Assembly: GCA_030411725.1 (NCBI GenBank)
Contig: MU839832.1
Location: forward strand, 1,674,001 to 1,738,000
Origin: Echria macrotheca
Lineage: Eukaryota; Ascomycota; Sordariomycetes; Sordariales; Schizotheciaceae
Reading direction: 5' to 3'
DNA length: 64,000 nt
The translations under genes and the position numbers were made by a program. Positions 9,137-17,979 of the stretch are shown here, one piece after another. Below the pieces are notes generated by a model. The model worked only from the letters and a program-made list of their open reading frames with translations. It had not been told where the DNA came from and made no database searches. Position 1 is the stretch's first letter. Each line of letters begins with the position of its first letter.

Positions 9137-10432
9137 ATGACGCGGCTGATTCGGGTTCTGGTGCTGGGGCTGCTGGCACAGTGGACGGTGGCCACGGCCG
9201 CCGAGGCCGAAGCCAAGGCAGATCCGGCGCCGGCGGGCGGGTCAAGCGAGGGACTGGTATACGAAGCCATCGACAAGCAGGAGGTCATCACGGGCAACGC
9301 GACAAAACCAGCAGGCAAGAAGCCGCCGGTGGAGGGCTGGTGGGAGTCCAAGATCTGCACGGGCGAGTACTGCGTCTACACGAACCGCAAGATCAACAAG
9401 GGCCGGGGCCTGGCGCTGGTCACCAAGTTCGGCGACTACCAAAAGGTCACGCGGATGGAGAACCACCTCGAAAAGGGCGAAAACAAAATCGAGGACCCGT
9501 CGCTGTTCGTCGAGACCGAGGTGGTCGACAAGGGCATCGGCATCACGGCGGCCAAGACTGTGCGGCGCGGCAAGCGTCTGATGTCGGTCACGCCGGTGCT
9601 GCTGGTGCACCAGGACCTGTTCAAGGACGTCAAGAAGCGCATCGACCGCAAGCGCGTGCTCGAGGCCGCCGTGGCCTACCTGCCCGACGCCACGCGCGAG
9701 GTGTTTGACCGCCAGCGCATCCAGGGGCTGGCGCCCGGCGACGGCCGCAAGAAGCGGTCGGTCGAGGAGATCATCCTGGGCGCCCCGTTCGAGATTAGTC
9801 TTCCGTTCGACATGCACGCCGAGCAGCACTCGCGCCACTACGCCCACTACCCCGAGGTGGCCGTGGTGCAGCACGACTGCCGGCCGAACGTGGCCTGGCA
9901 CATCGATCCCAACTTCTCCCTGAAGCTGAACGTCGCCCGCCGCGCGCAGACGGGCGAGGAGCTGACCATGGCCTACGTCGACCCCTTCTGGCCGCGGTAC
10001 AAGCGCCAGGCGTGGGTGCAGAAGCACCGCGGGCTCGGCAAGCCGTGCTCGTGCCAGGTGTGCTCGCTCAAGGAGGAGAAGCTCAAGGAGTCGGACGCGC
10101 GCGTCAACGAGATCCAGGACCTGCTGGCCAAGCTGCGCAACCACGACAGCAAGGACATCACCGAGGAGATGATTGACCACTTTTTGGCCCTGGTCGACAA
10201 GGAGAAGCTGAGCACGAAGCTGGGGGAGGCGTATGAGTATGCCGCGCTCAACTACAACTATCTCGGGCTGGACGTCAAGGCGAAGAAGTATGCGGATCTG
10301 GCGGTGCAGGCGGGCATTATTGAGGATGGGCCGGAGGCGAACAATGTGGTGGCGAACCGGGTGTTTGCGTCGGACATCAAGGGGCATTATTCGTACCGGT
10401 TTACGTTGAAGCGGAGGCAGAACAAGAACTAG
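9137..10432 (+). CDS. SET-domain protein with N-terminal signal peptide
   Basis: Single exon, 431 residues from the chosen ATG. The start at 9137 is preferred because it exposes a good signal peptide (basic MTRLIR, then LVLGLLAQW, then small residues ATA), whereas the in-frame ATG at 9020 would bury it. A SET domain lies at about residues 130-283: the entry strand near GIGITAAKTVRRGK, the QHDCRPN motif (245-251, equivalent to NHxCxPN) that forms the SAM-binding pseudoknot, and GEELTMAYVDP (273-283). A Cys cluster CSCQVC (304-309) follows, like a post-SET zinc site. SET proteins methylate lysines; a protein entering the secretory pathway would be an unusual place for this, but signal-peptide SET proteins form a recognised fungal subgroup of unknown substrate. 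G/C-rich third positions give long antisense open frames. Confidence 0.85.
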   Translation: MTRLIRVLVLGLLAQWTVATAAEAEAKADPAPAGGSSEGLVYEAIDKQEVITGNATKPAGKKPPVEGWWESKICTGEYCVYTNRKINKGRGLALVTKFGDYQKVTRMENHLEKGENKIEDPSLFVETEVVDKGIGITAAKTVRRGKRLMSVTPVLLVHQDLFKDVKKRIDRKRVLEAAVAYLPDATREVFDRQRIQGLAPGDGRKKRSVEEIILGAPFEISLPFDMHAEQHSRHYAHYPEVAVVQHDCRPNVAWHIDPNFSLKLNVARRAQTGEELTMAYVDPFWPRYKRQAWVQKHRGLGKPCSCQVCSLKEEKLKESDARVNEIQDLLAKLRNHDSKDITEEMIDHFLALVDKEKLSTKLGEAYEYAALNYNYLGLDVKAKKYADLAVQAGIIEDGPEANNVVANRVFASDIKGHYSYRFTLKRRQNKN

Positions 10433-11022
10433 TTAATTTCTTTAGCGTGTGTAATGCATGAGCTGAACTTGCCTCTTTGATATGACCTGTGAGCAAGCGA
10501 GCATGAAGTTGGGCGTGGTCCAACGTCGTAGTCCATTAAGTTATCTCGCCTCCTGGATCAGACGGGCTCTACTCTCTGTGAGATAATAAAGCCAGGCCAA
10601 AATCAACCCAAGCGCCATGTGTGATTCCCCGAGACCAGAGGTAGTGTGTTGGAGATAACAACAGCAGCCATCCGCTCAGGAAGACACCGACAAGACTCCT
10701 TTTTACAACAAAACATTCCCAGAGTCCAAGGTATCCAACCTCCACCCCGCCCTGCCTCTCTATCCCTTGCCCGTGCTGCCATACCTGTGACGGTTGGGTC
10801 GCAGGACCACATCCAATTGACCAGCTTTCCAAAAGGATTGCCAGAATTCTAAGGTCAGCACCCTAGAATCCTAGCTGTGGTTATATGTCAGCACGACCCC
10901 CAGCCAGGGCCGTGACTATACCACCAAGCCCATAGCTAATAACGACGCCATACACCACAAGCAGCATCGCCTAGGAGTACCCCTTCAACAACCCAATGGC
11001 ACCCACAGCCCAGTCCCAGTCT
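10433..11022. other. Intergenic region between convergent genes
   Basis: Convergent 3' ends of the SET gene and the acidic-protein gene. No gene or repeat is evident. Confidence 0.5.
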
Positions 11023-12282
11023 TCAGTCTCCCCTCACAACATCAACCCCAATCTTTGCCTTCCCATGCCCAACGAACCACCCCTCCCCCTCGTCCTCCTC
11101 GTCATCCTTCCCTTCCCAAACCGGTCTCTTAAACCCATGCACCACAACCCTCCCCCTCTCATCTTTTCTCCCCCGTCCCCTATGCCGTTCCAAACCGTAC
11201 AAAACACACCTCTCCCCATCCCACCGCGCAATCTCACCACATCTCCCGCCTTCGTCCCCCCTTCTTTCAGGTCTCGTACCAGACTGAGATCCAGATCCAG
11301 ATCCAGATCCAGGTCCAGATCCAGACTCACCATCAACACCACCACCCACAGGCTCGAACCCATCCTGCCCATCACCAGAACCATGAGCCTCACCCACCCC
11401 AGCCCCCGACATAAAAATCCCCCACCCCATATTACCATCATCCCCAGCATCAGCCATAATAGGTCCCAAGTCCAGCCCATGCGGGAACGACACGTCACCC
11501 GCTCCATCTGCACCGCCATCCCGGTCAAGTTCTACCGGACCCGGACCGAGCAAGGAAGAAGGGAACGCCGGGATTCGAACCCCAACTCCCCCTTCTTCAT
11601 AAACTTCATCCTCATCATCATCCCCCTCCTCACCACCCCCCTCATCGTCCTCCTCCTTGTAATACTCATCATCATCCCACTCATCATAATCCTCCCAATC
11701 CTCATCATCCCAATCATCCCACTCCTCATCGTCCTCATCATCCCAATCCTCATCATCCTCATCCTCCTCATCCCCCTCATCATCAACACCAGCCACGTCA
11801 ACGTCAGCACAATAATCGGAAATATCTTCACCATCAGTGAAAAGAGGAAGAAGAAAAGAAAGTAGCGGCCACCCCTCCATTGATAAGGGATCGAATCCCT
11901 TGTCCCCCTTGTCTTCATTGCCTCCCCGGTCCAGACTGTCGCCCTTGGAAGGGGAGGTGGAGTGGGAAGTATCTACCCCGTCCTGGCCCAGACCCCCGCC
12001 CACGCCGGAAATAGACGATCCAATCTCCCGGCCCGGACCGGACAGGACAATGCCGGGGATGATATGACGAGAAAGGTTATCTGTGCGCGTGACGTTCGGA
12101 GATGACGGCGGCGGCGGCGGAGGCAGACCCGGCGGAGTGGGGGTTGATTGCGGTGAGGGTGGTGAAGGTAGTGAGGGTCGTGAGGGCGGAGGCGGCAGAA
12201 CGAGTATGCCGAGGCCGTGGACTGGCCTGGTCATGACGGTGATGATGCCGATGGCAATGGGGGCGACGAGTAGTCGCCGCAT
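11023..12282 (-). CDS. Proline-rich, highly acidic, probably secreted protein
   Basis: Single exon, 419 residues. It begins with a signal-peptide-like stretch (MRRLLVAPIAIGIITVM). Residues ~30-60 are almost only Pro and Ser. Residues ~159-231 form a tract dominated by Asp and Glu with five evenly placed Trp (about 180, 188, 191, 196, 202) in DDEDW/EEWDDW-type repeats. A Gly-Ser repeat encoded by a hexanucleotide tandem follows near residues 320-332. Only three Cys are present. No family is recognised. Low sequence complexity makes both the gene call and the function uncertain, but a 419-codon frame that begins with a signal peptide and keeps one composition block after another argues for a real gene. 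An antisense frame at 10996-11865 is the shadow of the acidic tract. Confidence 0.55.
   Translation of the reverse strand: MRRLLVAPIAIGIITVMTRPVHGLGILVLPPPPSRPSLPSPPSPQSTPTPPGLPPPPPPSSPNVTRTDNLSRHIIPGIVLSGPGREIGSSISGVGGGLGQDGVDTSHSTSPSKGDSLDRGGNEDKGDKGFDPLSMEGWPLLSFLLPLFTDGEDISDYCADVDVAGVDDEGDEEDEDDEDWDDEDDEEWDDWDDEDWEDYDEWDDDEYYKEEDDEGGGEEGDDDEDEVYEEGGVGVRIPAFPSSLLGPGPVELDRDGGADGAGDVSFPHGLDLGPIMADAGDDGNMGWGIFMSGAGVGEAHGSGDGQDGFEPVGGGVDGESGSGPGSGSGSGSQSGTRPERRGDEGGRCGEIARWDGERCVLYGLERHRGRGRKDERGRVVVHGFKRPVWEGKDDEEDEGEGWFVGHGKAKIGVDVVRGD
11287..11324. repeat. Hexanucleotide tandem repeat (AGATCC)n
   Basis: About six copies of AGATCC with one variant unit (AGGTCC). It lies inside the acidic-protein gene, where the reverse strand encodes alternating Gly-Ser. 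Likely length-variable. Confidence 0.85.
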
Positions 12283-12305
12283 CTTGGCGGCGCAGTAGGT
12301 CTCTC

Positions 12306-12349
12306 GTGTGTGTGTGTGTGTGTGTCAGAGAGAGAGAGAGAGAGAGAGA
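12306..12349. repeat. Compound microsatellite (GT)10-(AG)11
   Basis: Ten GT units (12306-12325), one C, then eleven AG units (12327-12348). The repeat lies 24 bp before the ATG of the acidic-protein gene, so it is probably in its 5' leader, where the transcript would read CT/AC repeats. Confidence 0.9.
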
Positions 12350-12802
12350 AAAGGAGAAAGCGTTTGTCGATTGTGGCCGTTGATGGAATGAGTTGAGATG
12401 TCTCTGGCCTTTTGCACGCAGATGGGTGGGATCAAGGACGATTTATATGGAGGATCCTCTCTATATATACTCTAGCCTCCAGAGTCTAGGGAAGCCACAG
12501 CATGTCCGATGCAAGACCATGTTTCCACTATGACGATTAGGACGAGCCGGCGCAAGTTGGTGTCCAAACGGCCTGTCCTAAACTTGGCCACTTCCCCAGT
12601 TCGCAGCCGCTATCCGGACCCTAAGACCAGTAGCCCCATCCATGTGCGTGATCATTCACATGCACGGCCAATGCCAGACAAGAACCAACACGAGAGTCCT
12701 TATATGCACCACAAAGGCACCGTTTACCTTCAGGCTATCTATTCTCGGGCCTTCTCCAGCCAGCATAGCTTCACAGCAACAGCACCCCACAACATCCCGC
12801 AC
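12350..12802. other. Intergenic region, promoter of the acidic-protein gene
   Basis: A TATATATA-type element lies at about 12461-12469. This could be the TATA box for the leftward acidic-protein gene. The rest shows nothing recognisable. Confidence 0.4.
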
Positions 12803-14386
12803 CTAGTTTGCAGCAATGATACGCTCCATCTCGGCTGGGTCCTTGACCACCGTCGTCAGGTTCTCCGATCCCGTCTTGGTCACCACGATATTGTCCTCGA
12901 TCCTGTTCCAGTTAGCTGACTTTCAGACAAGAAACAAGAAACATACCGAACACCACCAACATCCCAATACTTCTCTAGCACCGCCGCGTCGATATACTTG
13001 GAGTGCTTCGGATCCCTCAAGAACGGCTCAATGATAAAGTTGCAAAAGTAAATACCCGGCTCGACGGTAATCACACATCCCGCGGGCAATGGGCCACGCA
13101 CTCTCAGATACCGAAACATGGTATCCGTATCGTTGTAGTTCGGGTTGCCTCCGGTGTCGTGTGTGTCCATGCCCAGGTAGTGTCCCAGCCCATGGGGGAA
13201 AAACGCAACGCTCGTCCTGTTTGCGAGGATCTCATCCTTGTCGCCCTTCAGAATACCCAGCTCCAAAAGACCATCAATGGCAATCTTGTGGGCAAGCAGG
13301 TGGACATCATCCCACACCACCCCCTCCCTCAAGGCTGCAATGCATTCCAGCTGCATCTTAAGAACAATATCATAAATGGCCCTGCTCTCCGGACTAAACT
13401 TCCCGTTGATCGGGAATGTCCTGGTGATATCCGAAGCGTAGCAGTCCCACTCGGCGCCGGCATCTAACAGGAGATTAAGCTTCCCAGCCATGGGTGCATT
13501 GTTGTGGACATAATGCAGCGTTGCGGCGGCGCGACCGCTCGCAACGATGCTGTGGTAGGCTTGATGCCGAGCACCCTTGGAAATGCATTCGGCGAGAAAG
13601 ATAGCCTCGAGTTCCCGCTCGTTCTGCGCATTCTTGACGTTCTCCAACACGGCGACATGCGCCTTCTCGCTGACGGCGTTTGCCTTGGCGATCAAGGCGA
13701 GCTCGTATTCATCCTTGACCACGCGTGTCACTTCGATGGCCTCTTTCAATATCGAGAAGTTCTTGTGGTCGAACTCGAGGAACGTGACTTGCTCCGAGAC
13801 TTGGTGCGGGATGGCGTAGATGGTGGCGTTTGCCTTGTTGGCGCCGACATTGGCGAGCGTCGCGTTCAGATCGGACGTGTATCTGACCTCGTCGACGTCG
13901 TATTTCTCCTTGGCCTCCTCGGCCGAGACCGGCAGGCCCGACCATATAACGCTCTCGGGATCGACGGGAGGAATGAAGAGGGTCGACTTGGACGTGTCCA
14001 TGTCGTGGATTACGTAGCAGTCGGCGAGGTTACAGCCCGTGAGATAGTAGAAATACCGGCGCTGTCTGTGTGTTGTTAGTAAGTAGCTGAGGACAGCGAC
14101 GGCAACAATACCTAAACGGCTCTGCCTCGTCATTGTCCTCGAGGAGCTTCGTCGCGCGGCTCTCGAGGTACAGCACGCCGGTGGCATTGGGGATCTTGGA
14201 GCGGATGTACTCGCTGACGCGCTGGGCATGGCGCTTGGCGGGATATTTGCCCTGCAGAATCGTTTCAAAGTCCATTCTTAGCTTGGGCGACTGACAGAAG
14301 AATCTTTGTGAGTAAATCGGGAGTATTCGAGGGCCGCCGCGCGCTCTGACGAGGGTAAAAAGTCGCATTGGCGGGGCAGGTGCCAT
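12803..14386 (-). CDS. pepP: Xaa-Pro aminopeptidase (M24B metallopeptidase, PEPP type)
   Basis: Three exons: 14386-14112, 14065-12947, 12902-12803. The introns are 14066-14111 (branch CTAAC) and 12903-12946 (branch GCTAAC). Numbering from the internal ATG at 14275 gives a 460-residue protein, the usual length of fungal PEPP. All five M24 metal ligands are visible: Asp256 (LLLDAG), Asp267 (SDITRTFP), His350 (HGLGH), Glu390 (VEPG) and Glu430 (RIEDN); the last is encoded only after intron 2 is removed, which supports that splice. The enzyme releases an N-terminal residue next to proline using two Mn or Co ions. The in-frame ATG at 14386 adds 37 residues (MAPAPPMRLF...) rich in Arg with almost no acid, a good mitochondrial presequence, so two start sites could give cytosolic and mitochondrial forms. 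Confidence 0.92.
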
Positions 14387-14694
14387 GATCGGGATGCCAA
14401 CCCGTCGGAGCTTGATCAGCAGAGCTTACGCGGGGCAGCCCGCTAACTAACGCGTTATCCCACCTTCCCTTTAGGGGTCAAGGTGGGGTAATTAGCGCCG
14501 CAGGCAGCGGCAGAACGGCCACTAACAATTGTCTTGGCGAGCCTGCCGACTGCCGCCACAACCACACGGTCATTCGGAATACATCACGACATTATCATGA
14601 TCTCGGTGGAAAACTCCGTCGATCTCAGTTAAGTAGAAAGTTACACAACGCCAGTACTTTGCAAGTTCGGTTACGAGTCCTCGGTCAAACCCAT
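14387..14694. other. Intergenic region
   Basis: Promoter side of the aminopeptidase gene and 3' side of the next reverse-strand gene. Nothing else is visible. Confidence 0.4.
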
Positions 14695-15198
14695 CTACTC
14701 ATCCGACGGTTCCGTATATGTTCCTGTGGGCTTAGCATAACGCGTACGACCCTTGATGATGTTGGATTTGGAGATAGTTTCCCGTTCGTCTTGCTCTACA
14801 GTCAGGTATGTTAAGTAATTGGATTCCCTGCATGGTAAACGATGTGACCATACCAAACTGCTTGTCCGAGTCAGCGTCCCCGGGCCTAGAATAATGGGAT
14901 CCTCGACAGGATCGTCGTCGATGACGGGAATGGCTTCAATCTTGGACGTTTTGTAGCTGGTCATGATAGCTTCCCGAGAAATACCCATCTGGCGAAGCTG
15001 AGACATAACATCATGAACCACGTCATGACAAAAATGGCCGACGAACCGCCGGTTTGGCTCTGTGAGCGAGTAACAGCGTACAAGTAGCAGCACGTAAGAT
15101 ACCAGCTAGCAACAAATACGTCGCGTATTACTAGGAACAGGGTCGAGCTGCACAGTTTGGACACAGCCACAAGGAAAGACTTTTGAAGGTGACGACAT
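14695..15198 (-). CDS. Small hypothetical protein, three exons
   Basis: I do not recognise this protein. The model is 127 residues from exons 15198-15120, 15059-14854 and 14793-14695. It starts MSSPSKVFPCGCVQTV and continues through intron 15060-15119 (GTATTT...CACAG) into a soluble stretch with GHFCHDVVHDVMSQLRQMG and IPVIDDDPVEDP. The second intron 14794-14853 (GTATGG...CTTAAC...AG) has two adjacent acceptors, TAG and AG. The second one keeps the frame and gives a hydrophilic C-terminus ending EPSDE. Retaining this 60-nt intron would also keep the frame. There is no membrane segment or signal peptide. The support is the joint presence of splice signals and frame continuity; it could be spurious. 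Confidence 0.4.
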
Positions 15199-15235
15199 GT
15201 TCCCGTGCCAGATATGCGGATGCGTGAAAGAAAGG

Positions 15236-16306
15236 TTAAACTCCGACGGCGGCCATTCCAGCCCTCCCCAGCGGCGGGTTCCTTAGCCGTATGACACTGG
15301 GATCTGCTGAAACTTCTGACAGCTGCCAGCTATCACGGCCTCGCCTCAGCAACTCCCACATATCCGACAAGGACTCCTGGTTGACCATCAACTCAAACCC
15401 TGTCAGAAAGCAGAAGCTGATCTCCAGCCTCGCCAGCTCGACCTCACTGACCCCTCCCACCTTGGCAAATTTGCCGTGGGCGTAGCTGAGGTCTTCCAAT
15501 GCTTTCATGGCCACCCTGAGGCCCGCCAGCAGAAGACGATGGGCGTTTCGTCTCGTCACTGCAATGGCTCGCTCCAACACAGCCAACCGATGTATATACA
15601 GCGAGGTTGCGAGGTATACCGCGGTCGACATGGGACAGAATCGGTGGATTCGGAGGAGATAGTCGGTAATGGATATCGGTGGCGGCAGCCTCGAGTAGAA
15701 CTTGCGCGTGATGGCACTGTGCTGGAGGTTCAAGGGTTGTGAGTTCTCGCCGACGACGATGTACGGTTCAAGCGGCGGCCGAGGCTGCGATTCAGCCGCA
15801 GGTGGAGGGGTTGGATTCGGAGTTCGTAGGTGTACCCCGTCGATCTTGTGGCCCGGCGGAGGCTCCGGTTTTGGGGAGTGGTTGCGGCTTCTTGCCGGAG
15901 AGCGCCCCGTCCGTGGTGATTGTGACATGGCTTGTTGCATCAGACGAGCGAGATTCTTCTCAGAATTTGATCGGACGATGCTCTGCTTTTCCGCTTCCAT
16001 CCCTCGCATATGTGGTATCGTCGGGCTCCGAGGGGGTGGGGTGGGCGGGATATCGCCCGTAACTTCGACCAGCGATTCGATCCCTGCACTCAACAGCTTC
16101 AGAGCTGCGAGCGGGGCCACCTTGAAGATGTCATCGACCTGGGCGGCAAGTCGAGGGGATGTTATATCGCTTTCCGAGGTCGCGACGAGCCGAAGACTCG
16201 GATCGGCAGACGGGTTCGGAGCAGGGGGCGGAGAGGGTATCGTACTCGTGTCGCTCGCTCCCGCCTCGGACGTCGCGACGACGACTTGTGTTATGACGGC
16301 GCTCAT
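15236..16306 (-). CDS. PHO80/PREG-like cyclin (Pho85-type CDK partner)
   Basis: Single exon, 356 residues. The cyclin box is at about residues 200-320: FYSRLPPPISITDYLLRI, then FCPMSTAVYLATSLYIHRL, then NAHRLLLAGLRVAMKALED, then GGVSEVELARLEISFCFLTGFEL. This order and spacing is that of the PHO80/PCL family (PF08613), and it resembles Neurospora PREG, which together with its CDK holds the phosphate regulator NUC-1 inactive when phosphate is ample. The N-terminal 200 residues are Ser/Pro-rich and probably disordered, with several SP/TP sites. Which Pho85-cyclin class it belongs to (phosphate, glycogen or cell cycle) cannot be decided from the sequence alone. An open antisense frame over the N-terminal half is a shadow. 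Confidence 0.88.
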   Translation of the reverse strand: MSAVITQVVVATSEAGASDTSTIPSPPPAPNPSADPSLRLVATSESDITSPRLAAQVDDIFKVAPLAALKLLSAGIESLVEVTGDIPPTPPPRSPTIPHMRGMEAEKQSIVRSNSEKNLARLMQQAMSQSPRTGRSPARSRNHSPKPEPPPGHKIDGVHLRTPNPTPPPAAESQPRPPLEPYIVVGENSQPLNLQHSAITRKFYSRLPPPISITDYLLRIHRFCPMSTAVYLATSLYIHRLAVLERAIAVTRRNAHRLLLAGLRVAMKALEDLSYAHGKFAKVGGVSEVELARLEISFCFLTGFELMVNQESLSDMWELLRRGRDSWQLSEVSADPSVIRLRNPPLGRAGMAAVGV

Positions 16307-17979
16307 GGTCTCGCGCCGTTAGGCTGTTTCGCCAGTGATGGAAAGTAGTAGGTTGGTTTCGAAACAATAGTGGGGAAATTGAGAGGAGAAGGCTGGGTTC
16401 AAGTCTCGGGCGTTTGCCAGTGGTGGCAGAGTCCGGATGTCGAGACCTTCAACTGGGCCGGCCACGGCGGCTCTGCAAGTCTGTTAATGGTCCCGAACAC
16501 CAGAGCAAGTCTCATGATCTCTTTCCCAATTCGACTCTTAAACTGACGCTTATTCGAATACTGGGGTGCCTCGTGCGTTGGTGTATCCCGGTTGACTGGT
16601 CGAGCTGAGCAGAAGCGGGAGGGGCAAAATCGATCGATCGGGCGAGCCGCGCCGCGGGGGCAAGGATGAGCTTCCGGAGGGACACTGCACGGCCTAGCTG
16701 GATGCGCAAGGTCGTTCAAGTGCAGCACCTGACAGTTGGCGTGGGCTGATTGCTGTAGTGCGCCGTCTTTTGCGGCGTGCTTGGATCGATCGGGCGCTGG
16801 TGCTTGCGCCGGGTGTGAAGCAACAGCGGAAAAGTCGTCGGGCTGCGGGGTAAGTTTTGCTTTTTCCCCAGAACCCCTCGTGGTCCTTGCGACCCCAGAC
16901 GCAAGCGCGTGCAGCTCTTTAAAACCTGGAATTTTAGCGGACAGAGACGGGAATCGCGCCGATATCCCACAATCCCATCGATTTCCTCCGCTCGGAAGCG
17001 CCGCTGTACCGGTGGATTACACCGTCGAAGTGTGTGTGTCGCTGTCGCTCGTGACTCGATTATTTCCCTCAGATTTTCGTTGCCATCGACAGCATTAATT
17101 ATTCGTGTCCCAGGGCCGACCCACATTCGTCCAAATGCTTTCATCCCAGTGTCGCACAACAGCTTCCCACTCTTCCTAGTGCATCCCGAGAACTCGACAA
17201 GCGTGGCGAATCCAGATAGGGCGGCGGGCACCTGCTGCGAGGATCGACCAACCCCTTCGGGTGGCGCAGACGACAGGGCGAGTCGTCGGAGGCGACGGTC
17301 GGATCCTCCGTGAGCCCAAGACCAGAGGTTGAGGGTGGTCGACATGGACGAGCACGACCTAGACCGCGCTTTATGTACAGGGCAGCTGCCGGCAACTAAC
17401 GTTCGCGACATCCCGAATTGCCGCGGTGACCTTGGTCCCCCAACGGCTGCCGTGCCGGCCGGGCAGGGGGGGCAGGGCTAGATTGGACCGAGCCGAGGGC
17501 GGTGACTGGCACATGGTTGCATCTCGAGGACCCTTGGCGCAGAAAGACCCTGACGAGGCGGAGACGGTCGGGAACTTGTCCGGACCAGTATTGACGGCTT
17601 CCGGGCGGGGCGGATGTTCATGCGGGCCACTGGCGGAAGCTCTTCGCTGGAGCGGACCATGGTCTGGTTGGCCAGCAGGCACATCCCCTCCAGCATCGCC
17701 GCTTTTCCCCATCACCTCAGTCCCGAGATGGATATGGGAGGTTCCCGAGAAGGGCCTCGTGATGCTCGAAAAAGAATTGTCCGACAAGGATTGTGCACTT
17801 TCCCCGCATCAGACACAGCAAATAACATGCACCCACGGCCCAGGCAGCACGTTGGACGGGCAAAACCCCCCACACAGATGGGACTATTGACACCGAGATG
17901 GCCATCGTCAAGACTCGCTACGCGCCTGAGGATGCATACAAGACGGCTCCTGCAGAGCTAACCATGCGGAGTGGTGCGG
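16307..17979. other. 1.7-kb intergenic region
   Basis: It separates the cyclin start from the 3' end of the ThDP enzyme gene. Several overlapping open frames exist on both strands, but none has splice-consistent, domain-like or biased-codon sequence, so I call none. It probably contains the long promoter and leader of the cyclin gene. Confidence 0.45.

Noticed and set aside
9242..10387. 381-codon reverse-strand open frame inside the SET gene
   Set aside because: It is the shadow of strong G/C third-position bias; it is rich in Leu, Val, Arg and His without any domain, while the forward frame has clear SET motifs.
11566..11590. Box B-like GGGGTTCGAATCCC on the reverse strand
   Set aside because: No box A, acceptor stem or T run at tRNA distances, and it lies inside coding sequence.
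10996..11865. 289-codon forward frame rich in Ile, Pro and Ser/Arg
   Set aside because: It is the antisense of the Asp/Glu repeat tract (ATC/CTC runs) of the reverse-strand gene.
16716..17411. 231-codon reverse-strand open frame
   Set aside because: No signal, domain or splice-linked extension; composition is Ser/Arg/Pro-rich as in non-coding frames, and forward frames overlap it.
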